Below are positions 1 through 8,849 of a stretch of 12,007 bases of DNA, in pieces. Numbering within the stretch: position 1 is the stretch's first letter; each line of letters starts with the position of its first letter. Origin of the DNA: Podaxis mareebaensis (taxonomy: Eukaryota; Basidiomycota; Agaricomycetes; Agaricales; Agaricaceae); the NCBI GenBank assembly GCA_018524725.1, contig JAEUWP010000235.1, positions 1 to 12,007 of the forward strand, written 5' to 3'. Below the pieces are notes generated by a model. That model searched no databases and had not been told where the DNA came from. It was given only the letters and a program-made list of their open reading frames with translations. The position numbers and the translations under genes were made by a program.

Positions 1-115
1 CCAATCTCCTCTATTTTCTGTTCATTGTCCCCCAGAACTCATCTGAGGACAGTAGTAGCTACTAAGCAGCATTTTGTCGTTGTTATAACTACTACCTTCA
101 TTTCTACCCTCTACA
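1..115 (+). repeat. Probable 3' end of the 5' LTR of element A (partial)
   Basis: The stretch ends in CTCTACA at 109-115, followed after two bases by a TGG-starting tract that looks like a primer-binding site. LTRs usually end in CA just before the primer-binding site, so 115 is the likely LTR edge. The left edge is outside the window and the matching 3' LTR is not visible, so this cannot be confirmed by comparison. No credible protein is encoded here. Confidence 0.45.
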
Positions 116-117
116 TC

Positions 118-133
118 TGGAGCCCACCGCGAG
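118..133 (+). other. Candidate tRNA primer-binding site of element A
   Basis: TGGAGCCCACCGCGAG begins with TGG, the complement of a tRNA CCA end. Its complement reads CTCGC-GGTGGGC-T-CCA, which fits the 3' side of a T stem, a 7-bp acceptor strand, a discriminator base and CCA. It lies two bases after the proposed LTR end. I cannot name the tRNA without the genome's tRNA set. Confidence 0.4.
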
Positions 134-490
134 GGGGAGTTCAGATATTAGAGGAGTACTTGTTTTCTTCAAAGACAACCTTTCAAGACGTCTTTTGGAC
201 CACCTCCAAAGAAGTCTCAAGAAAAGAACTTGAAGCAACTGTCCAAGACCACTATCTCAGGCAGTTCTGCTTCTGTCTCTCGAAGAAAAACCCAAAATTC
301 TGTGAAAGCTGGTTTAGTACCACCCTTAGCATTGCCTAAGCGAAAGTCTAGACCTCAGCTAGCAGAAACACACACTCAACTTGCAAATTCCGCTTTGCAA
401 CGTGAAGTAGCTACCTTCCAAGCGTCAGCTGCTATAGACACATTCTCTTATCAAAGAGAACTTTTTTCGAACTCACAAAGACCTTCAAAG
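134..490 (+). other. Leader of element A; open frame without ATG
   Basis: Stretch between the primer-binding site and the first good gag ATG. The gag frame is open from 152 (after a TAG at 149-151) to 490 but contains no ATG. The conceptual product is basic and rich in Ser, Pro, Lys and Gln. It may be plain 5' untranslated RNA with packaging signals, or an N-terminal extension begun at a non-ATG codon. CpG is clearly commoner here than in the gag and pol body of the same element. Confidence 0.5.
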
Positions 491-1259
491 ATGGCAAACT
501 ATACTATGCCTCATATGTTATCCAATGAAGCTCCTTCATGGGATGGCAGACCAAATTCTCTCAGGAATTTCATCTGGCATGTTGAAAGACTGCTAGAATC
601 CTGTAAGATTAATGATGATAAAGAAAAACTCGAGTGGCTAGTGACCTATGTGGATCTAGAAACAAGAGAAGAATGGATTGAGTTCTCAGAGTACAAGGAT
701 GGGGACTATGAGGCTTTCAAAGAAAGACTCAAGAAGGAATTCCCTGAAACTGTTACTCATGAACAAGGTTCAGTCAGAAGATTAAAGAACATATGCCAGG
801 AATTTTCTGGTGTTGAACTTCATGAAGAAGATAAACTCTTGACTTTCAAGAGGAGATTCCTTACTGAAGCTAATAAGTGTCTAAAGCCTCCAGCTCTTGT
901 TTCAAATAGAGAGTTAGTGGAATTATTCACCTCTACCCTCAGTAGAGAATTCCAGAGAGCTCTAGATGCCAGACTTAGCATCAGTGGGACTACTAGACAG
1001 GTCAATAGGCCTGATGAACTTAGAGAAGAAGATCCTTATGAACTGAGTGAAGTGATCAAACAGGCCACTAGCCTGGTGACTGGTAAAACACTAGTCAGAT
1101 CACAACGTTCAGAAAGAAGTACTTTGCAATCTACTGCTAGAATGCCAAAGGCAGAGTCTGTAGAACTTCAAAGCAGAGTAGCTAGGGATATAGCTTCTCT
1201 ACAAGAAGGAATGGTGAATCTTAAAGATATGGTTTTGATCCAGGAAAAGAATATTAAGT
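491..1259 (+). pseudogene. gag: gag of element A, 5' part (capsid region), cut by insertion
   Basis: Codes for the first 256 residues and one base of codon 257 of Gag, the structural protein that forms the virus-like particle. The start ATG at 491 has A at -3 and G at +4. The product has a helical capsid-like region (about residues 10-180, with a WDGRPNSLRNF stretch near the start and many charged helices) and a coiled-coil-prone tail (about 225-256). It lacks the nucleocapsid because element B entered after codon 256. Past 1259 the frame runs into LTR sequence to a chance stop at 1427-1429. Removing 1260-9545 restores an unbroken frame into the zinc-knuckle part at 9546. No close family name can be given from sequence alone. 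Confidence 0.8.
1255..1259. repeat. Target-site duplication TAAGT, left copy
   Basis: TAAGT stands directly left of the left LTR of element B and again directly right of the right LTR (9541-9545). A 5-bp duplication is usual for Ty3/gypsy integrases. One copy must be removed to restore the gag frame of element A, and doing so does restore it. Confidence 0.9.
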
Positions 1260-1950
1260 TGTTACGTTCCGGACGGGTGCCTAGGGCGTCAGGGAGTGGA
1301 CCTCGGCCTCAGCTTATGTGCTGTGCCCTTCCGGTATCGCGTTGGTCCGATTTGGACAGAGGCAGAACCCGGAGGCAGAGGGAACGAGAGACAGAGTGCG
1401 GACGAGCAGCAGGAGTGGTCGGAAGATGACCCAGAGGACTGACGAGCAGAACAGAGGAGGAAGAGGATAATGAAGTTGATATTCAGACTGAGGAAACGGA
1501 TACAGGAAACTACTACACTTAAATACACGTTGAGAACCGGAAACGGGGAACAGGAAAATAACCAGAGAACAAAAGCGAGTACAAATGGGTAAAACATTTC
1601 GGAGGTAAAGCAGAAACTAGAAGCGGGCGGAAGGTACAGGTATGGAGGTGGAATGGAAAGGAGGCTGTCTGGAATGTAATAAAACGTAGAACGGAAGCAA
1701 GGAACAAATGGACCGAGGCAAGGGTAAAGGATCCGAGACGATAAAGGAAAAGCGAATGAACAACACTCGTTGCAGTGGTCGTGAGTGACCAAGTGCGTGC
1801 ACCCGCCTGTTCGGATAACAGGGCAGATGGAAATCCATCAACGGAACGAGTGGATCGGAGTCGTGCAAAATCAGAACATCGGATATCGGATTTTTGGACA
1901 TCGGATAAGCGTGGGAAAGTAAGTGCGGACGCGCACGAGCGGTTGTGACA
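1260..1950 (-). repeat. Left LTR of element B (its 3' LTR)
   Basis: 691 bp, starting TGTTAC and ending GTGACA on the plus strand, so the element-sense ends are TGTCAC...GTAACA. It aligns without any gap to 8850-9540. I count about 35 differences, all transitions at CpG positions. It lies next to the polypurine tract and directly upstream of the plus-strand cargo gene, so an antisense promoter in it could drive that gene. It holds at least five TCGGA motifs on the plus strand between 1811 and 1906. ORFs in the LTR have no recognisable product. Confidence 0.95.
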
Positions 1951-1965
1951 GTATTCCCCCCTTAA
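1951..1965 (-). other. Polypurine tract of element B
   Basis: On the minus strand the bases just before the 3' LTR read AAGGGGGGAATAC, then TGTCAC begins the LTR. A purine run ending within a few bases of the LTR is the known RNase H-resistant primer for plus-strand DNA synthesis. Its place at the left LTR confirms that the element reads right to left. Confidence 0.75.
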
Positions 1966-1973
1966 GGCCGAGC

Positions 1974-1989
1974 CCTCAAGGCCTTGAGG
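1974..1989. repeat. 16-bp perfect palindrome between polypurine tract and cargo gene
   Basis: CCTCAAGGCCTTGAGG is its own reverse complement. It is framed by CCGAG at 1968-1972 and CTCGG at 1997-2001, which extend the inverted symmetry. It lies about 105 bp upstream of the cargo gene ATG. It could be a protein-binding site for that gene or an RNA stem near the 3' end of the element; the sequence alone does not decide. Confidence 0.55.
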
Positions 1990-2095
1990 CGGCTGACTCG
2001 GAAACGAAGCCTAAGTGATCAGGAGTCATCAAAACGTGTATCCGGGTCGGAACTCATTGAAAAAATTTTTGTTCCAGCCTTCCCTTCATACCCTC

Positions 2096-3296
2096 ATGCC
2101 TTCCCAGCCCAGCCAAGTCACTGTCGACCTCAGCAAGCTCACCCCGGAGCAACGTGTGATGCTCGGGTTCCCGGACGAGTCCTCGGCAGCTATGGAAGTC
2201 GATGTGAGTGAAAGCGGGGATGCGAGCAAGCGTCATCGGGAGTCGGAAGGTAGTCAAGCGGCTGTGCGGGAAAAGATGAAGAAGAAGTCGAAGAGTAAAT
2301 GTGCGGAAAGTCCAGAGGAGGAAGATGATGATGAAGGGGCAGATACGCCAGCTCCGAGTGTGCAAATCGGTCAGCGGGCATTACGGAGTTCGCAACGAGT
2401 AGTTCTGTCGGGTCCTACAATGTCGCATGTCACGGTTCCGCCCATGCCTTCGCGATCAGGTGGTTCGAGCTCGGGAGCGGGTGAGGGAGGTATCCTGCTG
2501 GTGCCGTGTAAGAGGTGTTCGGAGAAGGGACTGGTGTGTCGCGGGTATCCGGGGACAGCCTGTAATGAGTGCAAGCGGGGACATGTCGGGTGCGATCTAT
2601 CTGGGGGTACGAGGTCAACAGTGCCACCTGCGCCTAGGAAGAAGACTGGGGGATCGTCGGTGGCTTCGGGAGTGACGTCGGGCGCAGTGTCGAGCTCTGG
2701 GAGGAGTGGTTTCGGAAATCCGGTCGGGTTAACAACTCCAGCCTTCTTGCCACCTACATCTACAATGGCGCAGACTCCGTCTAGCTCTTCAGCTGTCGCT
2801 TGGACCCCGTCGTTGTTCTCTCAGCCAGCTCCGATACCAATTAAGAGTCCTCAGCGCGAGGAGGCCGAAGCCGAGCGGGAGCTGTCTCTGGTAAGTGCAT
2901 CCAGTACAGGGAATAATGAAAGCTGACGAAATCTGATAGTCCCCCTCGTCTCCGCAATCCCGCCAATGTGCGTGGGAGATGAAATACCTCGGCTCTACGA
3001 TTGAGTGGTTCTCCGACGAGCTGGCAATGATGCAGGAGTCGCACAACCAGAATCGGCAGGTGATCAACTGTCTGCAGACCACTCTGGAGTGGGGCATCGA
3101 GTCGAATCAATCACTGCAGCGGACTATCACGCGCTTGACAGATCAGACAGTGGAGGTGATGGATCGGAACACAGAGGCGACGGAAGTGATGCGGGCGACG
3201 ATGGAGCGGAACATGGAGATGATGCGGGATCTTGAACTGGTGCGTCGTCAGGAGGATCCAGAGGGACGCGGAGGAGGTTCGTCGAGGTGGGTCTGA
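2096..3296 (+). CDS. Antisense cargo gene: six-cysteine zinc-cluster-like, coiled-coil protein (spliced, 383 aa)
   Basis: Two exons, 2096-2890 and 2940-3296, join in frame to 383 residues. Start: the open frame reaches further up, but ATG 2096 is its first ATG. Residues 58-68 are a basic, NLS-like run and 74-83 an acidic run. Residues 138-166 hold cysteines spaced CX2CX6CX7CX2CX6C, within the spacing of fungal Zn(II)2Cys6 DNA-binding domains, although the usual RKxKC basic block is missing. A Ser/Pro/Gly-rich linker follows, then exon 2 gives about 90 residues of charged, Met/Leu/Gln-rich helix typical of a coiled coil. It runs against gag-pol of element B and ends convergently with pol. Inferred role: nuclear DNA- or chromatin-binding dimer that regulates or targets the element. 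It has no stop mutation, unlike gag and pol. It could also be a captured cellular gene. Confidence 0.75.
2891..2939 (+). other. Spliceosomal intron (49 nt) in the cargo gene
   Basis: Donor GTAAGT at 2891, branch-like CTGAC at 2923-2927 and acceptor TAG at 2937-2939. The length is typical of Agaricomycete introns. It is phase 0 and removes an in-frame TGA at 2924-2926. Reading continues across it into the coiled-coil exon. Because it lies antisense to the genomic RNA of the element, it would not be spliced out during retrotransposition. Confidence 0.75.
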
Positions 3297-3522
3297 AAGG
3301 GCCCGTGAGTCCCCTCGCCTCCTAGTGCCCTCATGCAGAGTTCATTCGTTTTCTTGTAATGTAGTACTGCATTGTCGTCGGAATGTTTGCGAATGTGAAT
3401 GAAACGTTTTGCCTTGGTCCCGGGAAGTGTGAAAATAAGAAAATGAAAATGAAAATGAAAATGAAAATCGGAAAATAATAAGGAAAAGAATATTAATTGA
3501 AAACAACAATAGAAATGGAAAC
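3297..3522. other. Convergent intergenic stretch with (GAAAAT)n microsatellite
   Basis: Separates the 3' ends of the plus-strand cargo gene and the minus-strand pol. Four exact GAAAAT units stand at 3445-3468 with imperfect units on both sides (from 3431), and the area is AT-rich. It probably holds the 3' ends of both transcripts. I see no coding potential. Confidence 0.6.
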
Positions 3523-6500
3523 TTAGCGCGAAAGTGTGAGAGTGGAAAGAGGACCAGGCTTTGCGGGATAAGCAGCATGGAAGTTGGCTACAAGTTCAGC
3601 GGCATGTTCTAGCTCCGTAGTGGGTAGCCAGGAGGATTCCTCGTCGGTATCCTCATAACCTAACCAGATAACCTTGTACAACAACTTGCATGCCCTGTGA
3701 CGATTGATTTTTGAGTCGACGATCTGAGCAATTTCGTATTCGGGTTCGCCGTCGATAATAACGGGTGCAGGAGCAGGTTCAGTACGATTTGGAATCAGGT
3801 TTGGAGTGGTGGGCTCGAGCATAGAGACATGGAAGACGGGATGGACAGCGTGCATGGAATCGGGTAGTCGGATTGTGAACGAGTGCGAGCTGGCCTGGGA
3901 GATGATCTCGTAGGGACCTAGGTACTTCTCGGAAAGCTTCTTCGAAGGCCTCATAGTACGGAAGAATTGCGCTTTGATGAATACCTTGTCTCCGACCTTG
4001 AAATCGGGAGCCGGAAGGCAACGGGAGTCGGCAGAAACTTGGTATCTGCGCTGGGCGTGAGCAATCTCAGATTTCAGAGTAGTGTGAAGCTCATCAAGGT
4101 CCACAGCGAATTGTCGGGCACGGGCGGAAGCAAGATCACATTCGGGATGAACAGTGATATTCGGATGGTAACCTTTGTTCGCAAAGAAGGGAGAGATACC
4201 CGTAGTTGCACTCGGGGCATTGTTGAACGCAAACTCGGCAATCGGAAGGAGTTCGGCCCAGTTGTCCTGTTGATAGTTGCAATAAATGCGGAGGTACTGT
4301 TCCAAGGTCTGGTTAGTTCGTTCTGTCTGTCTGTCACCTTCGGGATGGTATCCGGAAGTATAGTGAAGCTTCATGTCGAGAGCTTGACCAAGGGAACGGA
4401 AGAAGTGTGATATGAACTCGGAACCACGGTCAGAGGTAATGTGTGAAGGAACACCGTGCTTGGAAAATACATGTAGGACGAATAATCGGGTGAGCTCGGC
4501 GGAAGTGATGGTATCATGCGTCGGAACAAAGATTGCTTGCTTCATGAGGTGGTCAACGATTACGAGGATAGTGTCGTAACTGGAGGAAGAGGGAAGTTTC
4601 TCGATAAAGTCCATGGAAATTGAGTCCCAGGGGCGTTCGGGGATCGGAAGCTGCTTGAGGTTCCCATACAGCCGATGACATTGAGGTTTGGATCACATGC
4701 ATGTCACGCAACTCTTGCAGAACTCCTTGACAAAGTCTTGGATGCCAGGCCACGTATAATCACGTCGGATTAGCTCTAGGGTTTTGTTCTGGCCGAAATG
4801 ACCAGCTAGAGCGTGGTTGTGGTGGTACTGCAAGATGCGGAGGCGGAGGTTGTCGGAGTCAGGTACATAGATCCTGTCATCAAGTCGTAAGAAGCCATCG
4901 GAATCTACAGACCAACGTCCTTCGGGGTTAGCGAGGTGCTCAGCTGCAATCGGGTCATTAGGAAGGGCGGTGAGGATATCGGAATGGAGTTTAAATGTAT
5001 CCATGACCACGGCAGCACGAAGGGTCGGAGTGTAGAGGTAGGTAGCGCGGATGGAGGCAGCAAGCTGTTCTTGAGTGAATACGGGCCGGAAATTGTGCGG
5101 ATTGACCACTGAGTAGTCGCTATTCCCCCCTTTAGGGTAGACGTCCCATCGTCTAGTCAAAGCGTCCGGTTTTGTTCCAAGGTGACCAGGGTGGAATCGG
5201 ATGACAAGGTTGAATTGGGAAAGATATTTGGACCAGCGGGCTTGGCGTCGGGTCAAAACCTTCATGGTACAAAAATACTCGAGGTTCTTGTGATCCATGA
5301 CGACGTCTATTGGAAAAGCAGAGCCTTCGAGATAATGTCACCAAATGCGGAAGGCTTTGAAGATCGCCAAGAGTTCCTTGTCATGGGTGTCGTAATTGAG
5401 CTCGGAAGTGGAAAATGTGCGGGAGTGGAACACTATGGGATGTATATCGCCATCTGGAGCGACGATGGAGAGAATTGCGGCTAGGGCGTAGTCAGAAGCG
5501 TCAGTCTCGACGATGATTTGGGAGTCGGGGATCCAATGAGTGAGAACTGGAGCGGTGGTGAAGGCTTCCTTGAGGGTGTTGAACGATTTGCGGGCTTCAT
5601 CACCGAAATTCCATGTAGTACCTTTTCGGGTGAGATGGGTAAGTGGAACAATGATGTCGGAGTACGCATGGATGAAACGGCGGTAGAAATTTGCAAACCC
5701 AAGGAAAGACTGAATATCTTTAACCTTCTTCAGCTCGGGCCACTCCTGGATGATCTTGACCTTGTCCTCGGACATCTTGAGACCTTTGGGAGATAGAATG
5801 TAACCAAGGTATTCAACAGTATCGGAGTCAAACTCGCATTTATCAGCATGTGCGTAAAGGCCATTTTCGCAAAGACGTTTGAGGACCTCCCGGACATGCT
5901 TGCGGTGCTCGGACGGGTTGTTGGAATAGATCAGGATGTCATCCAAATAGACAGTAACGCACACATCAAGCAAATCCTTGAAGATATCATTCATGAATCG
6001 TTGGAAAGCAGCAGGAGCGTTGGTAAGACCGAAAGGCATGACAAGCCATTCAAACGAGCCGTAGCGGGTTCGGAATGTGGTCTTCCATTCATCACCTTCA
6101 GCGATCTGGACCAAATGATAAGCGTGATGGAGATCAATCTTCGTATAAATGTGGGCCTTGTGGGGCGAGTCAAGGAGATCGGAAATGAGAGGAAGTGGGT
6201 AACGATCCTTCTTGGTGATACGGTTGAGGCCTCGGAAATCAACACAAAGTCGGAGGGATCCATCTTTCTTCTTGACAAAAAGAACAGGGGTGCCATGTGG
6301 AGAGGTGGAGGGATGGATAAAGCCTATTGACAAATGTTCATCAATAAACTCTCAGAGCGCTTCCAGCTTGACCTGCGATAGCGAATAAATCGTTCCGACT
6401 GGGGGAGAAGCACCTTCCTCTAGATTGATCTTGAGGTCAAAAGGACAGTGCAGAGGAAGGGAGTCAGCACGGGCTTTGCTGAAAATGTCAGCAAATTCGT

Positions 6501-7263
6501 GATACTCGGCGGGAACTTTGGAAAGATCAGTAGGCTCTTCGGTGGAGGCAGTGGAAGCAGAAATGGCAGTGGAGCGGAGATTAAGGGCGAAGCAGTATGA
6601 ACCCAGAAGACGCGAAGCACACATGAATGCTGCAGCATTGATGAGATGGATGTCAGGCTTCGCGGGAGAGAAGGGAGTGGAGTCGGAGAACGGAGTTGGA
6701 GATGAAACCAGATCCAGAACAGTGGTAAGTGACTCCACAGAAATGGAGGACGCGCGTACAGAAACGGAAGGTGCGAGATTTGCATTGTCAGGGGCACAGA
6801 AGGTGATACGGCCCGAAACCCAATCAATCGACGGATTGTGGCGGGTGAGCCAGTCGTGTCCTAGAACCACTGAACAAGCAGAATCAAGCCGGGTGACATA
6901 CAGGTCAAGGTTCATACATTCACCGGTATCAAAGGTTACAGGAAGTGAAGCGGACTGAGTGATAAAGGAATTTGAAGAGCCATCAAATAAGCGAAGTTCC
7001 ACCGGAGCGATAGATGAAGTCGGAATGTCAAATTTGCGCACTAAACCGGAGTCGACGAAACAGTGAGTAGAACCACTGTCAACAAGTGCAGTGATGAAGA
7101 AAGGAGAGTCGGGTGAAGGAGAAGAAAATAGAGATGAAGTGAATTTGAGATACAAAGCATTAGGGTCGGAAAGAGCGGATGCGTTGAGGCGGAAACTCCC
7201 TGGTGCACAGAGGAGATCAACGCGGCCCCCAGTCTGTGCGGAGTCCTGAGGACTGCCCTCTAT
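3523..7263 (-). pseudogene. pol: pol of element B: protease, RT, RNase H, integrase, chromodomain; three TGA codons
   Basis: A 1246-residue frame entered by -1 frameshift from gag. Protease: DSGS at residues 62-65 (7069-7080). RT: the first catalytic Asp in KIDLHHAY (about 377), and YLDD at 439-442. RNase H: the DAS aspartate near 588, a KELLAI glutamate about 42 residues on, and a later MDHKNLEYF. Integrase: zinc-binding H817, H822, C852, C855, then D885, D945 and E981 with the classic D-35-E spacing. After it come a GPY/F module (YLGPYEI) and a chromodomain (about 1173-1233), which in this family binds histone marks to direct integration. In-frame TGAs lie at 6352-6354, 5338-5340 and 4693-4695. 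Each falls where relatives have Arg or a basic residue (for example EALR-EFID and WR-HYLEG), so CGA to TGA is the simple cause. Otherwise the gene is complete, ending in TAA. Confidence 0.93.
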
Positions 7264-7268
7264 TTTTT
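7242..7268 (-). promoter_or_regulatory. Candidate -1 frameshift signal at the gag-pol junction of element B
   Basis: On the minus strand gag ends TCG AAA AAA TAG, and pol is open in the -1 frame through this point. Six A's (7268-7263) directly before the stop permit slippage. After 8 nt comes a hairpin, AGTCC-TCA-GGACT (7254-7242). Slip site, spacer and stem match the known layout of -1 frameshift signals. G AAA AAA is weaker than the canonical X XXY YYZ heptamer, and transcriptional slippage on A6 is an alternative. Confidence 0.55.
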
Positions 7269-8810
7269 CGAGCCCTCCGAAGGGGGACCCGAAGCGGGAG
7301 GGGCATCCGCAGTGGCCTTGCGAGCCTTAGCCTTGTTAGTGGATTTCTGTGGACAGTTGTCGACCCGATGACCCGGTTCGCCACAAAAGAGACATAATTT
7401 GTTGTCGATGTGATGCTGGCGTTCCTGGGGGGTCAACTTACCATCCTTTCCGAGCTTGTTGGAGAGCGACTTGGGCAGAAATGAAGACGAGGATGAAGAC
7501 GAAGGCTGATTGGTGGATGGAGTGGGCTTGGCGGAATGGAACCCTTTACCAGACTGCTGGGGTGCGTTGGTGGAGTTATTGCTGTTGCCGGATTTGGCAG
7601 TCAGAGGCAGATTCTTGCCCTTGCCCTTGTCGGAGGAATGTTGTGGAGACTCCTGTTTGTTGTGGAGTGATGCGGACCGGTTACCAGCCCGGCTCTTCTC
7701 GTGTTGGCGTTCCCAGTAGCGATTGTTGATGCGCATCGCAGCGGCACACATGTCAGCATAGGAGGTGGGTTTGCCATTTGGAAGCGAGACGAGGGCATCT
7801 TGGATTCAGTCTGGAAGACCACGGTAGTAGCGATGGCAGAGGACGGAGTCGGGCCACTTGAGGAGACCAGCGAGACAGGCGAACTCGACGTTATACTTGG
7901 AGATATGCGACCCGTTAGCCATGGTGAGGTTTTCGAGTTCCTCGGCGGCTTCGGTGATGGGGTCAATGGCGCCGAAATAGAGATTGAGTTCATTGGAGAG
8001 GAGTTTCCAGTCGGTGTACCATGGGATCTGATCCCAATCTGGTTCCGAGTCCAGGATGGTCTGGAACCATTGGCACACCGACCCGGAAAGATAAGAAATG
8101 GTGAAATTAACTTTTGTGGTCTCTGTTTGGAAAAGTTGCGGGTTCGTCCTAAAATAGATGCGACACTGGAAAAGGAAATCCGGAAGCTTGTGTGGCTTAG
8201 ATCTGTCAAAGGTGTCGGGTTCCTTTGCCTGGATCTTCTCGGGATGCGCAATGGGAGGAGGAGGAACAGATTGGTTGCGTACGCTGGATTCGATACCACG
8301 GGCGAGTCTCTCCATGACTCTCATAAAATGCATACCATTGTCCTCGGGAGGTTCCCGAGCGCCATGGGCTTCAGGTTCGCTATCACCATTGTCATCGCTT
8401 GGACCATCACCATCACCGGGGTCGTCGCCTGGAGGACCACCACCACCCTGACCATCATCCCGACCTTCAGCATTGTCGGCCGGATTCAGGTCGTCGGGCA
8501 GGTCATAGTACTTGAGCTCGTCTTGAGTGTCATCGGGGACGCAGGATTCTCTATTGTCCAGTTGGGACTCTGTGACGTCCTTGGACTGGTGTTCGGTGAG
8601 TTCCCAGTCATTGGGCTCTTGGTCCATGAGTGGCTCTTTGGTTGTAGCACTAAGGGTTCAAGAGTTGGAACGGGATGCGGGGAATCGGGGAGTGGAGGAG
8701 CCAAAAGCGGCAGCAGAGGAGCGGTGACGAGTGCCCGAAGGAAGCGGATGAGTGGGGATAGTGATGTTCTGTGAACGAGTGGTGGTGCGAGTAATAGTTC
8801 CGGTAGTCAT
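7260..8810 (-). pseudogene. gag: gag of element B: capsid and CCHC nucleocapsid; two TGA codons
   Basis: A 516-residue Gag frame starting at ATG 8810, 39 bp inside the right LTR, and ending in TAG at 7260-7262. An N-terminal Ser/Thr/Arg-rich segment and an acidic Gly/Asp/Pro-rich linker (about residues 100-145) come first. A Ty3/gypsy capsid region follows (about 195-345; motifs WFQTIL and LLSNELNLYFG). Then comes a basic Ser/Asn/Lys-rich tail with a zinc knuckle CX2CX4HX4C at residues 473-486 (7353-7394), which binds RNA during packaging. TGAs at codons 51 (8658-8660) and 335 (7806-7808) break it. The second falls in GLPD-stop-IQDAL, where related Gags have Arg, so both fit CGA to TGA. The capsid is thus truncated in this copy unless read through. 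Confidence 0.9.
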
Positions 8811-8849
8811 AGAAAAATGGCAATACCAGAAGTCAGAGTCTGAATATAC
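8811..8849 (-). other. Leader of element B between 5' LTR and gag
   Basis: Only 39 nt lie between the LTR edge and the gag ATG. On the minus strand it begins GTATATTCAGACTCTG. The nearest TGG that could start a primer-binding site is at 8828-8826, about 21 nt inside the LTR, which is further than usual. The primer could be an internal tRNA fragment or self-priming; I cannot tell which. Confidence 0.4.

Noticed and set aside
25..339. 104-codon plus-strand frame at the left edge
   Set aside because: Starts at TTG, crosses the proposed LTR end and primer-binding site, and has no protein-like pattern; it is chance reading of LTR and leader.
1678..1683. AATAAA on the plus strand of the left LTR (and at 9268 in the right LTR) as a poly(A) signal
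   Set aside because: It is on the strand opposite to element B's genomic RNA and upstream of the cargo gene, so it has no evident transcript to end, except perhaps a truncated element A RNA.
1289..1901. Minus-strand frames in the left LTR, mirrored at 8879-9491 in the right LTR
   Set aside because: They come from purine-rich LTR sequence, have Ser/Phe/Pro-rich low-complexity products and no domain; the CpG changes show no codon-position pattern.
3431..3468. (GAAAAT)n run as an origin or regulatory array
   Set aside because: A simple microsatellite in a convergent 3' region, with no further structure to support a function.
3967..6958. Several plus-strand frames of 90-160 codons opposite pol
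   Set aside because: Shadows of the conserved minus-strand pol reading frame; no ATG context or domain supports them.
4693..8660. TGA recoding (selenocysteine or readthrough) as the reason for five in-frame TGAs
   Set aside because: The sites fall where relatives have arginine and match the CpG-only change seen in the LTRs; no conserved downstream element is visible.
7601..8774. Long overlapping frames on both strands over gag of element B (such as 7701-8774 plus)
   Set aside because: The minus-strand gag frame has capsid and CCHC motifs, and the others have none; their length follows from the codon bias of gag.
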